Assembly (NCBI GenBank): GCA_903895695.1
Contig: CAITUY010000231.1
Coordinates: forward strand, 1 to 45,703
Reading direction: 5' to 3'
From: an uncultured bacterium
Lineage (GTDB): Bacteria > Verrucomicrobiota > Kiritimatiellia > CAIKKV01 > CAITUY01
DNA: 45,703 bases
Made by a program: the position numbers and the translations under genes. The notes under the pieces were generated by a model. That model saw nothing but the letters and a program-made list of their open reading frames with translations, was not told the origin of the DNA and made no database searches. Below are positions 31,844 to 39,340 of this stretch, piece by piece; within the stretch, counting starts at the first letter, position 1; every line of letters starts with the position of its first letter.

Positions 31844-33670
31844 ATGCTCATCATTGTTGAATCGCCGACCAAGGCCCGGAAGATCCAGTCCATTCTTCAC
31901 GTGAAGACTCTGTCCACAATCGGACACTTCAAGGATCTTCCCAACGGCTCGATGGGGGTCGATCTCCAGACCTACGAGCCAACCTTTGTCTATCACGAGA
32001 AGAAGCAGCACCTGCCGGAGCAATTGCGGGCGGCGGCCAAGGGGGAAACTGTGATGCTGGCCGGGGACCCGGACCGGGAAGGCTACGCCATCAGCCGTCA
32101 TATCTTTGAGGAGGTCAAGTCCGCCGCCAAGGAATGCCTCCGCATGGAGATCTATGAGGTCACCGAAAAAGGCCTCAAGGAATCCCTGGCCAAGGCAGTC
32201 CCTTTCGAACAGACCAACGAAGGCCTTTACCATGCCTTTCTCGGGCGCCGGGTCGGCGATCGCCTGGTCGGCTATATCCTGTCCCCGATGGCCAGCAAGC
32301 GCCTCCACAGCATCTTCAGCGTCGGTCGCGTGCAGTCCCCGGCGGTCCGCCTGGTGGTGGACCGGGAACGCGAGATTCGGGCCTTCAAGTCCGCGCTCTA
32401 TTGGATCCTGAACATTCAGCTCAACAAGGAGGGGACGACCTTCCTGGCCACGCACGTGAAGGGGAAGTTCGAGAAGCAGCCCGACGCCCAGGCGATCGTG
32501 GACGCGATCAAGGGCGAGACCCATGCCCTGACCGAAAAGGCCGACCAGAAAGAGACCCGGCAGTCGCCCAAGCCGCCTTTCACGACAGTGGATCTGCAGG
32601 CCGCCGCCGCCGCCCGCCTGAAGTTCACCCCGGAACAGACGATGAAGCTGGCGCAGGCTCTGTTCGATCATGGCTTGACGACCTATCACCGCACCGACTC
32701 CGTCCGGATGGACGAGGCATTTGTCACCCTGATCCGCGACTTTACGGAAAAGACGCTCGGCCCCGAATACGTGCCGCCCAAGCCCAATCAGTTCAAGTCG
32801 AAGAATTCGCAGGCCGAAGCCCATGAAGGCATCCGTCCGACGCACATGCATCCGGCGGCCGAGATCGCCGCCCTGATCGAGAAGGAGCAACTCTCGTCCG
32901 ATCATGCCCGCCTCTACGAGCTGATCTACCGGCGGGCCGTGGCGAGCCAGATGGCGCCGGCCCGCTACGACGCCACGCTCCTGCTCTTCGACGTGGCCGG
33001 GGAGAAGTTCAAGGCCAACGGCCGCGTCCTGAAGTTCGACGGCTTTCTCAAGGTTTACGCGGAGGTCGACGAGGAGAAGGAGCGCAAGGGCGACAAGGGC
33101 GATGACGAGAAAATGCAGACGCTGCCCCCGATCGCTGTGGGGGAGCGCGTGCCCAAGGACAAGGAAACCCTTGAGGAGAAGAAGACCAAACCGCCGGGCC
33201 GGTTCACGCTGGGGTCGCTCGTCAAGGAACTGGAGCGCCTGGGCATCGGACGTCCATCCACCTACGCGAGCATCACGAAGAACATCACGGACCGCGGCTA
33301 TGTGAAGGAGGAGAAGGGGAAGGTCGTGCCTCTGCCGCCGGGCGAAGCCCTGATCGATTACCTGAGGGGGCAGCACCCTTGGGTGATCGATTACGAGTTG
33401 ACCGGCAAGATGGAAACCGTCCTGGACCAGGTGGTTGAGAACAAGGAGACCTGGCAACGCTTCTGCAAGGCCGTCCACAACAAGATGGGCTATGCCACCC
33501 CGCCGGCCAGGGGTGTCAACGGCGGGCCGAGCGAGGCACAACTCAAGTATGCCGCCGACCTGGCGTCCCGCGACCAGGTCACGATCCCCGAGGAGACCCT
33601 GAAGAACGGAAAGGCTCTCTCCGCGTGGATCGCGGAGCGGGTCGGCAAGAAGGAGCCTACGCCCCGATGA
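31844..33670 (+). CDS. topA: Type IA DNA topoisomerase, short form without zinc fingers
   Basis: This 608-residue protein has the Toprim domain (MLIIVESPTKARKIQ, AGDPDREGYAISRH with the D-x-D-x-E metal site) and the active-site Tyr in TTYHRTDSVRMDEA. HEGIRPTH and GRPSTYASITKNITDRGYV complete the family. It relaxes negatively supercoiled DNA. The C-terminal Cys4 zinc fingers of TopA are absent; instead a short domain (PSEAQLKYAADLASRD) of a type seen in mobile-element topoisomerases ends the protein. The usual DREGEAIAWH is DREGYAISRH. It may be an accessory enzyme. It follows nadK by 28 bases and overlaps the facing VOC gene by 14. Confidence 0.88.
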   Translation: MLIIVESPTKARKIQSILHVKTLSTIGHFKDLPNGSMGVDLQTYEPTFVYHEKKQHLPEQLRAAAKGETVMLAGDPDREGYAISRHIFEEVKSAAKECLRMEIYEVTEKGLKESLAKAVPFEQTNEGLYHAFLGRRVGDRLVGYILSPMASKRLHSIFSVGRVQSPAVRLVVDREREIRAFKSALYWILNIQLNKEGTTFLATHVKGKFEKQPDAQAIVDAIKGETHALTEKADQKETRQSPKPPFTTVDLQAAAAARLKFTPEQTMKLAQALFDHGLTTYHRTDSVRMDEAFVTLIRDFTEKTLGPEYVPPKPNQFKSKNSQAEAHEGIRPTHMHPAAEIAALIEKEQLSSDHARLYELIYRRAVASQMAPARYDATLLLFDVAGEKFKANGRVLKFDGFLKVYAEVDEEKERKGDKGDDEKMQTLPPIAVGERVPKDKETLEEKKTKPPGRFTLGSLVKELERLGIGRPSTYASITKNITDRGYVKEEKGKVVPLPPGEALIDYLRGQHPWVIDYELTGKMETVLDQVVENKETWQRFCKAVHNKMGYATPPARGVNGGPSEAQLKYAADLASRDQVTIPEETLKNGKALSAWIAERVGKKEPTPR

Positions 33671-34433
33671 TCCCGAACGCCGCGCCCTGCGGGTCTGTCA
33701 GCACGGCAAAGGACATGTCCATGCCCGCGATTTGAGTCGCCGGCATCAGGGCACCCCCGCCGAGCCGTTTGGCTTTGGTGACGGTCTTGGCGCACTTCTC
33801 GACTTCCCAATGCGTAAGCCAGCATGGCGGTAGTTTTGGATGGGGCATGGGGCACATGCCGCAAACCTCGTCACTGCCGAGCTTGAAGAGGTGGTAGTCA
33901 TGTCCCCCGAAATCTTTGTCCTCCATCGTCCAGCCAAAGACCTTCGTATAGAATTTGGACGCAGCGGCGGTATTTGACGTGTTCAAATCATGCCAGCAGA
34001 CCGCGCCCGGTTTGTCGGTCAATTCCGCGCCCGCATACGTCTTCGCCTGCCAAAGCGCGATGACCGCATTGGAAGGATCCTGAACAATAGCCATGCGGCC
34101 GCTGTCCAGTATGTTCATTGGCGGCATGCAGGCTTCGCCGAGGGCCGTCTTGGCCTTCCTGACGGTCGCGTCGACGCTTTTGACCGAAATATACGGAAGC
34201 CAGAACGGCGGTATCTTCGATTTGCGTTTCTCGGCGGGCAACGAATAGAGGGCGCAGACTTTCTTGCTGCCGACGCTGAACATGGAGTACTTGGCGTCGC
34301 CCATTCCCATGGGAACGTCCGTGACCTTCCAGCCAAAAAGGCTTTGGTAGAATTTCTTGGCGGCGACGACATTGGTTGTTCCGAGGTCGGTCCAGCAGAA
34401 CTCACCGGGGCTGTATTTGTTCTTGGCGGTCAT
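33657..34433 (-). CDS. Two-domain VOC (glyoxalase/bleomycin-resistance) protein
   Basis: This 258-residue protein has two repeated VOC modules, each with beta-alpha-beta-beta-beta halves: GEFCWTDLGTTNVVAAKKFYQ...LFGWKVTD and GAVCWHDLNTSNTAAASKFYTKVFGW. Between them runs AIVQDPSNAVIALWQ, and it ends VLTDPQGAAFGIIGA. Such proteins bind metals and act as dioxygenases, isomerases or resistance proteins. AGGAGG precedes the start. It is probably co-transcribed with the YCII-domain gene upstream (12-base gap), a pairing common in soil bacteria. Substrate unknown. Confidence 0.82.
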   Translation of the reverse strand: MTAKNKYSPGEFCWTDLGTTNVVAAKKFYQSLFGWKVTDVPMGMGDAKYSMFSVGSKKVCALYSLPAEKRKSKIPPFWLPYISVKSVDATVRKAKTALGEACMPPMNILDSGRMAIVQDPSNAVIALWQAKTYAGAELTDKPGAVCWHDLNTSNTAAASKFYTKVFGWTMEDKDFGGHDYHLFKLGSDEVCGMCPMPHPKLPPCWLTHWEVEKCAKTVTKAKRLGGGALMPATQIAGMDMSFAVLTDPQGAAFGIIGA

Positions 34434-34444
34434 GCGACGTCCTC

Positions 34445-34849
34445 CTATTTCTGCATTTCGTTGAACCCCGCGGCGGCCTTCTGCACATCGGCCGGAAAGT
34501 CCGAAAAATCCTGCACCTGGCGCACCTCGATGGTTTCGTTCTCAGAGGCCGGGCAGCGTGACGCCCATTCGACGGCCTCCTGCTTGGACCTAACCTGAAT
34601 CATCCAGTAGCCGCCGAGGGTCTCGCTTGTCTCGGCGAAGGGCCCGTCGGTCACTTTCGGCTTGCCGCCGGGGAAAGTGACGCGGGCGCCCATCGATGGC
34701 GGGTGAAGCCCGTCGAGCGTGAGGAGCACGCCGGCCTTTTGGAGCGACTCGTTGTACTTCATCATGGCCGCCACCATCTTGGCATCCGGCATGGTGCCTG
34801 GCTTCGCTTTCTCGTATCCCTTCGGGATCATCAGCATCATGAAGCGCAT
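34445..34849 (-). CDS. YCII-related (DGPF-type) protein
   Basis: This 134-residue protein has the YciI/DGPF signature: MRFMMLMIPKGYEKAKPGTM at the start and KVTDGPFAETSETLGGYWMIQV in the middle. YCII proteins adopt a ferredoxin-like fold with a His-Asp pair and often accompany ECF sigma factors; none is in this window. AAAGGA lies just before the ATG. A conserved upstream element at 34919-34959 lies 70-110 bases before its start. Confidence 0.8.
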   Translation of the reverse strand: MRFMMLMIPKGYEKAKPGTMPDAKMVAAMMKYNESLQKAGVLLTLDGLHPPSMGARVTFPGGKPKVTDGPFAETSETLGGYWMIQVRSKQEAVEWASRCPASENETIEVRQVQDFSDFPADVQKAAAGFNEMQK

Positions 34850-34918
34850 GGTCGTTCCTTTCAGTTATAACGCGCATCGGGTCTGGGCGACAAAGTAGAG
34901 GCGGGGACCGGCCAAGGC

Positions 34919-34959
34919 CATCGGGTGGACACTGAAAGCGTGTGTCGAAAGGCCTTAAG
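34919..34959 (-). repeat. 41-base upstream element, copy A
   Basis: It matches 36748-36788 at 33 of 41 positions, with no gap. The last 16 bases, GTCGAAAGGCCTTAAG, are identical. Both copies lie upstream of a minus-strand gene in the same orientation. Confidence 0.55.
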
Positions 34960-35090
34960 GCGCGCCGCGGTCCTGGGGACGAACTCCGCAGCCCCGACGA
35001 AATTCGCGACTGGCACGCCGGTGCCTGCAAGCCGGAAAACCGTTCGGAATGCGTCATCCAATGGGCTGCCCGTCGGCGCGTGTGGGTTAT

Positions 35091-35134
35091 GAGACGCTTA
35101 CTGTCTCAGTGAGACGCCCCCGAGGGGCTATACT
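35091..35134 (+). promoter_or_regulatory. Direct-repeat GAGACGC box and TATACT -10
   Basis: GAGACGC occurs twice, 20 bases apart (two helical turns), and the second copy is half of the palindrome GTCTCAGTGAGAC. TATACT, 12 bases further, could be a -10 with no good -35, the arrangement of an activator-dependent promoter for the rhodanese gene. Confidence 0.4.
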
Positions 35135-35199
35135 TGCGAAAATGATGCCCCCGGCAGGTGTCGAAACAATTGGCGCTTCTTATGCTCTTGTATCGGACG

Positions 35200-35211
35200 G
35201 AAGGAGGTGAT
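35200..35211 (+). promoter_or_regulatory. Near-perfect ribosome binding site before the rhodanese gene
   Basis: GAAGGAGGTGAT matches the anti-Shine-Dalgarno almost completely and sits before the ATG at 35217. It settles the start over the in-frame TTG at 35211. Confidence 0.75.
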
Positions 35212-35216
35212 TGGCA

Positions 35217-35654
35217 ATGAACAAAATACTGTCGCTTGCGGCAGTTATGATCATGGCTGCCGCTGGTACGGCTTGGGCAGGTTGGTGGCATTGCAAAAGC
35301 TGCGAAAAGGGAATGGATCAGGTAGGGATTGTGAATACGGCTGGCTTGGCCACGCTGATGAACGCCAAGACTCCGTTGGTTTTGCTCGATGCCCGTACCG
35401 GCAAATACGATGACGGCAAGCGCATTCCAGGCGCTCTGACACTGGGGCCCGCCGCAACGAATGAAGAAATTGCGAAAGTGGTGCCCGAGAAGAATGCCTT
35501 GATTGTCACTTACTGCGTCAACCCGAAGTGCATGGCGAGTCATCATCTGGCCATGCGCCTGAGAGAAGCGGGTTATCTAAACGTCCTGCGGTATCCGGCC
35601 GGCATAGAAGGCTGGGTGGAGGCAGGACACCAAGTGGTAGAGGCAAAGAAGTAG
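35217..35654 (+). CDS. Exported rhodanese-like sulfurtransferase
   Basis: This 145-residue protein has a signal peptide (MNKILSLAAVMIMAAAGTAWA), a CKSC pair at 26-29, and a rhodanese domain. The domain has VVLLDARTGKYDDGKRIPGAL-like features (LLDARTGKYDDGKRIPGALT) and the active-site loop VTYCVNPKCMASHH with C100 and C105. Rhodaneses move sulfane sulfur; exported ones may handle periplasmic thiosulfate or thiol stress. The CKSC pair could form a disulfide or bind metal. A strong ribosome site precedes it. Confidence 0.82.
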   Translation: MNKILSLAAVMIMAAAGTAWAGWWHCKSCEKGMDQVGIVNTAGLATLMNAKTPLVLLDARTGKYDDGKRIPGALTLGPAATNEEIAKVVPEKNALIVTYCVNPKCMASHHLAMRLREAGYLNVLRYPAGIEGWVEAGHQVVEAKK

Positions 35655-35676
35655 AGACTGCCTGACCGATGAATGG

Positions 35677-35720
35677 CGACCAGAGGGGCTGGGTTATCGT
35701 TACCGGCTCCCTTCTGGTCG
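35677..35720. terminator. Bidirectional terminator between rhodanese and AsmA-like genes
   Basis: CGACCAGAGGG and CCCTTCTGGTCG pair as an 11-base stem with one bulge, followed on the plus strand by ATTTGTTTG. The right arm lies inside the last codons of the leftward AsmA-like gene. It fits the end of the rhodanese transcript. Confidence 0.5.
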
Positions 35721-36659
35721 ATTTGTTTGTACCCCGGGGCTTTCGAGAGCGGGAGTGTTGGTTTTCTGGTTATTGCTCAATAGGTGGCCAACGGCCTTGC
35801 CGATCTCGTTCCCGAGGTGCTTGACGCCTTCTTCTGCCGCGCCGCCGACTTCGGCCGCGCCGTCGCCCATGGCCTTTGCGCCCGCGACGGCCTTTGCGCC
35901 ACCGATGGCATTGAAGCCCTCCTTGGTCGCCTCGCCGACCTTCTGGGCGCCGCCGCCGATCGCTCTGGCGCCGTCCGCGGCAAGGCCGCCCACGCCGCCG
36001 ACGGCTTGGAAGACCGAGTTCACGACCGTCCCAAGGACAATGCGCGTGACGTCGGCGACGCCGAGGCCCTGCATGCCACCTTCGCGCCCGATGTTGGTCA
36101 TCTTCAGTTCCGCCAGCGTGATCGGGGCCGACAACCCCATGGCCGCCGTGATGCTGAGTCTGACCTTGCCGTCGGTGATCGTCAGCTCATCGACGACTAC
36201 CTTCCTCCCCGTCTTTGCTCCCACCGCGCGGGATGGCGCGGTCGGCGCTTTGGGACTACCTGCGCCGTTTCCAAGTTGGTCGCTGAGCGCCCCGAGGTTG
36301 CTGTTCCGCAGTCCACGCTCGAAGGTAATCTGCGGCGCGGTCACAAGGATCTTACGGATAACGATCGTGTCCGAGAGGAGGGTCTGCATGTCAACATCCG
36401 CATCAATTCGGTCCGCGACGAAAAGATTTTCGGTTTTGTACCCCTTAGGGTTTCCAACGCATAACCCCTTCAAAGTGATATGTCCCCGCAGAGGCGAGAA
36501 CGAGACCTCCTGCAGGGTCACGGGAACACCCAGTATGGCCGGTCCGCCGACATTGACGGCCTTCTTGATGGCCGCGTCACCATAGAGAGCGATACCGACC
36601 ACCGCCATGAGGAGGAGTGCCAGTAGTGTCAAGAGCACCACGCGAACGGTTCTTTTCAT
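35700..36659 (-). CDS. AsmA-like inner-membrane protein
   Basis: The protein starts MKRTVRVVLLTLLALLLMAVVGIALY, an N-terminal membrane anchor. It then has the AsmA/DUF748-type start GVPVTLQEVSFSPLRGHITL and KGLCVGNPKGYKTENLF, with beta-rich repeats to about residue 210. AsmA relatives bridge the envelope and move phospholipids. The last 100 residues are Gly/Ala-rich with repeated amphipathic GGA-x2-VGEATKEG-type units, unlike AsmA itself. CTGGAG precedes the ATG at 36659; an in-frame start at 36683 would add eight residues. The gene is short for the family. Confidence 0.7.
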   Translation of the reverse strand: MKRTVRVVLLTLLALLLMAVVGIALYGDAAIKKAVNVGGPAILGVPVTLQEVSFSPLRGHITLKGLCVGNPKGYKTENLFVADRIDADVDMQTLLSDTIVIRKILVTAPQITFERGLRNSNLGALSDQLGNGAGSPKAPTAPSRAVGAKTGRKVVVDELTITDGKVRLSITAAMGLSAPITLAELKMTNIGREGGMQGLGVADVTRIVLGTVVNSVFQAVGGVGGLAADGARAIGGGAQKVGEATKEGFNAIGGAKAVAGAKAMGDGAAEVGGAAEEGVKHLGNEIGKAVGHLLSNNQKTNTPALESPGVQTNRPEGSR

Positions 36660-36747
36660 GGGTTTCTCCAGCTTTTGCTTCACGACGGGAGCAGGGGCGA
36701 CCCTCTTCCAAATGATGGGTACAGTAGGAGATAGGATGCGCCGGCGG

Positions 36748-36788
36748 CATCGGCTGCAGGCTGAGAGTGCGCGTCGAAAGGCCTTAAG
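36748..36788 (-). repeat. 41-base upstream element, copy B
   Basis: It matches 34919-34959 at 33 of 41 positions, and lies 89-129 bases upstream of the AsmA-like start. The stretch 36660-36835 holds nothing else recognisable. Confidence 0.55.
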
Positions 36789-36835
36789 TGGCCAGACTGA
36801 ACCCCGGGCGTCGGCGCCTCAACCGTCGGCCGGCG

Positions 36836-39289
36836 TCACTTTGCGGGTCTGGTCGGCGGCGGCTTGGCGGCGGGGGGCACGGGCGGCGCGGGTGGGATGG
36901 GCCAGGGGCCATGACCGATGGGCTTGGTCTGGACGAGCTTCAGGCCGGGCAGAGCTCTCGTGAACGGGGATTTGTCGGTCGTCTCAGGGAGGACGAGTAC
37001 CTCCAACTGGCGGCAGGCGGTCAGGACGCTGAAATCCTTGATCTTCTCACAGCCCGCCAGGGACAGGCGTTTGAGCGGCAGTTTCCGCAACGGACTTAGG
37101 TCGGTGACGCCGGTATTCTCGAGGTTCAGTTCCTCGATTTGCAGTGAGGCCAGCGGGGCAAGATCCTCCACGAGCGAGCCATGCAGATTGAGGGCGCGCA
37201 GGGTGTTCGTCTTCAGCGGGCCCAGGTCCTGGACGGGTACGTTCTCGAGGCACAGTGTCTGCAGCGGCATGGCCGCCAGCGGGGTGAGATCGACAATTCG
37301 CGTGTCGCGCAAGTCGAGCGATTGCAGCGGAAGGTCGGCAAGGGGCGTGAGGTCGCTGACCTTGGTGCCGGCCACATCGAGTTCGACGAGCGCCATGCCC
37401 TGGAGCGGAGCCAGGTCGCTGACCTTGGTGCCGCCCAGGAAGAGTCTTTCCAGGGGCATGCCTTTGAGCGGCGTGAGGTCATCCACCGGTGTATTGGCCA
37501 TTTGGAGGGTGAACAGGCCGCGCACGTTGAGTTGCAGGTTCCTGTTATTGATCGGGAACTTGGCTTGCGAAAGGATGCTTTTCCAGGAGTCGTAGAGCAC
37601 GCCTTTGTCGGGGCCGAACTGGCGCATGATGGCCAGCGCCTCGGCCGACCGTTGCTGGCGCAGCAGGGCCGTGTGGAGCATGTTGAGACTGGCCGGCAGC
37701 CAGGTGGTTCGCTCGCGGTTCTCGTCGAGGAACCGCTGGCAGAGCTCGCGGTTCTCACGGGCCGCGGCCAGTTGGGGATTCAGCGCGAGGGCCTGGTTGT
37801 AGGCGGTAATGGCCTCGGGCATGCGCAACAGGGTTTGCAGGATGTTGCCGCGCGCCGCGTGATAGTCGGCGTTCGGTTCCAGCGATAGCGCGTAGTCGAG
37901 CCGTTGGAGCGCCTGCATGAAGTGCGAATCTTCAATCAGGGACTGGGCCTCGGCATAGAAGACGGGGGCCGTCCGGCGGAGTTCGGTGACTTTCTCGGTG
38001 AGCAGCGTGAGGCTCCGGCTGGCGCGTTGTTCGCTGGCCACAATTCGCATAACGGAGATGCCGCCGCCGATGAGGAGCAACAGCACGGCCGCGGCGCCGA
38101 AGGCGAATTCGGCCTTGTGGCGCTTGATCAGGAGCGCCAATTGCCTCGCGAACGTCTTTTCCTCCACCGAAGTGACGAACCCGGCCTCGTGGGCCTTGAT
38201 GTCATCGGCCAGGGCGGTCACGGTCTGGTAACGCTGCGTCGGGTCGCGGGCCAGGGCCTTCATGGCGATTCCGGCCAGCGTCTCCGGGATGCGACCGTCC
38301 TGGCAGTGCGGGAGGGCCGGCGCCCCGGTCCCCGCCGAAGCAGGCGCCGGCTGTCCGCGGCGGCCGGCGGGGCGGTTGTAGGTGGTTGGCGGGACGATCG
38401 CACCGGTGATGGCTTTCTGCATGACTTCTTCGTTGGTCTCGCCGCGGAAAGGCGGATGCAGGGTGAGGATGCTGTAGAGAATGCCGCCGAGAGCGAATGT
38501 GTCCGTGCGTTCATCGATTTCCAGGACGCGGCCCTCGGCCTGTTCCGGCGCCATGAAGTGGGGCGTGCCCATCACCGTCCCGTCCATCGTCAGGTGCGGC
38601 ATAGCCGCCTCCGGCGCCGAAGACGCGCGGGGAGCGGCTGGTTCGGGTTCGGCCGGCAGGTCGAGCGGCGAGGAGGGGAGCGTCTTGGCCAGGCCCCAAT
38701 CCATGAGCAGCACTTCGCCGTAGTCGCCTAGCATCACGTTCTCGGGTTTGAGATCCCGATGGAGCACGCCTTTGGAGTGGGCGTACGCCACGGCGTCGCA
38801 GAGTTTCAGGAACACGGTCATCAACTGGGGCAGCGGATAGCGCGCCACCGTGGCCGGGTCGCCGGCCCGGAGCCGTTCGAGCACCTGGTGCAGGTGAACG
38901 CCCTTGACCATCTTCATCGTGTAGTAGGGGCGGCCTTCGCCGTCCAGGCCAAGCTCGTGGATCGGCACGATATTCGGGTGCTCGAGCTGCCCGAGGATGC
39001 GCGCTTCGCGAATGAAGCGGTAGCGCGTCGCGGGCGGATCGTGCGGGTCGAGAATGATCTTCATCGCGACCGTGCGTTCGATGTTGCGGTCGCGTACCTG
39101 GAGGACGGCCCCCATCCCGCCCCGGCCGATGGAGGGGCCCAGCTCATAGTTGCGCGGCGGCAGACCGGCCGCACTCCCGTCTGCCGCGATGGTGCCATGG
39201 TTCCCGTCATCGGGCAGACGGAGCGTCGGCGTGCGGCTGTCGCGCGTCGTGGGCAGGCGCTCCGGATCCTGGACGGATGGCAGGTTCAT
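36836..39289 (-). CDS. Serine/threonine receptor kinase with TPR and leucine-rich repeats
   Basis: This 817-residue protein has a Hanks-type kinase domain (about 48-380): glycine loop GRGGMGAV at 55-62, VAMK Lys77, HRDLKPEN at 177-184, and DWG at 197-199 in place of DFG. The DWGLAK form is typical of a PVC-rich kinase subfamily. A membrane helix follows near 393-415, then TPR-like repeats (about 440-540) and leucine-rich repeats (about 596-770), each with a DLTPLADLPLQSLDLRDT-like unit. The repeats face out and the kinase faces in. It lies downstream of a TonB-dependent receptor gene, past a likely terminator. Confidence 0.88.
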   Translation of the reverse strand: MNLPSVQDPERLPTTRDSRTPTLRLPDDGNHGTIAADGSAAGLPPRNYELGPSIGRGGMGAVLQVRDRNIERTVAMKIILDPHDPPATRYRFIREARILGQLEHPNIVPIHELGLDGEGRPYYTMKMVKGVHLHQVLERLRAGDPATVARYPLPQLMTVFLKLCDAVAYAHSKGVLHRDLKPENVMLGDYGEVLLMDWGLAKTLPSSPLDLPAEPEPAAPRASSAPEAAMPHLTMDGTVMGTPHFMAPEQAEGRVLEIDERTDTFALGGILYSILTLHPPFRGETNEEVMQKAITGAIVPPTTYNRPAGRRGQPAPASAGTGAPALPHCQDGRIPETLAGIAMKALARDPTQRYQTVTALADDIKAHEAGFVTSVEEKTFARQLALLIKRHKAEFAFGAAAVLLLLIGGGISVMRIVASEQRASRSLTLLTEKVTELRRTAPVFYAEAQSLIEDSHFMQALQRLDYALSLEPNADYHAARGNILQTLLRMPEAITAYNQALALNPQLAAARENRELCQRFLDENRERTTWLPASLNMLHTALLRQQRSAEALAIMRQFGPDKGVLYDSWKSILSQAKFPINNRNLQLNVRGLFTLQMANTPVDDLTPLKGMPLERLFLGGTKVSDLAPLQGMALVELDVAGTKVSDLTPLADLPLQSLDLRDTRIVDLTPLAAMPLQTLCLENVPVQDLGPLKTNTLRALNLHGSLVEDLAPLASLQIEELNLENTGVTDLSPLRKLPLKRLSLAGCEKIKDFSVLTACRQLEVLVLPETTDKSPFTRALPGLKLVQTKPIGHGPWPIPPAPPVPPAAKPPPTRPAK

Positions 39290-39309
39290 GGCCGCATGCT
39301 AGACGATAA

Positions 39310-39325
39310 AGCGCATCTTTGCGCT
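39310..39325 (-). terminator. Short intrinsic terminator after the TonB-dependent receptor
   Basis: On the minus strand AGCGCA-4-TGCGCT forms a perfect six-base stem followed by TTTATCG. It lies between the receptor stop and the kinase start, so the two genes may not share one transcript. Confidence 0.4.
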
Positions 39326-39340
39326 CTTCTTCATCGGCCA

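Larger units (their letters stand above)
34850..35216. other. Intergenic region with a duplicated element and a direct-repeat box
   Basis: No gene is supported in these 367 bases. The first part holds the leftward leader of the YCII gene and one copy of a 41-base element. The later part holds direct repeats GAGACGC at 35091-35097 and 35111-35117, one of which is part of the palindrome GTCTCAGTGAGAC (35103-35115). TATACT lies at 35129-35134. The last bases carry the strong ribosome site of the rhodanese gene. Confidence 0.5.

Noticed and set aside
31835..33541. A 568-residue open frame opposite topA.
   Set aside because: It is the antisense of a fully supported topoisomerase and has no family features.
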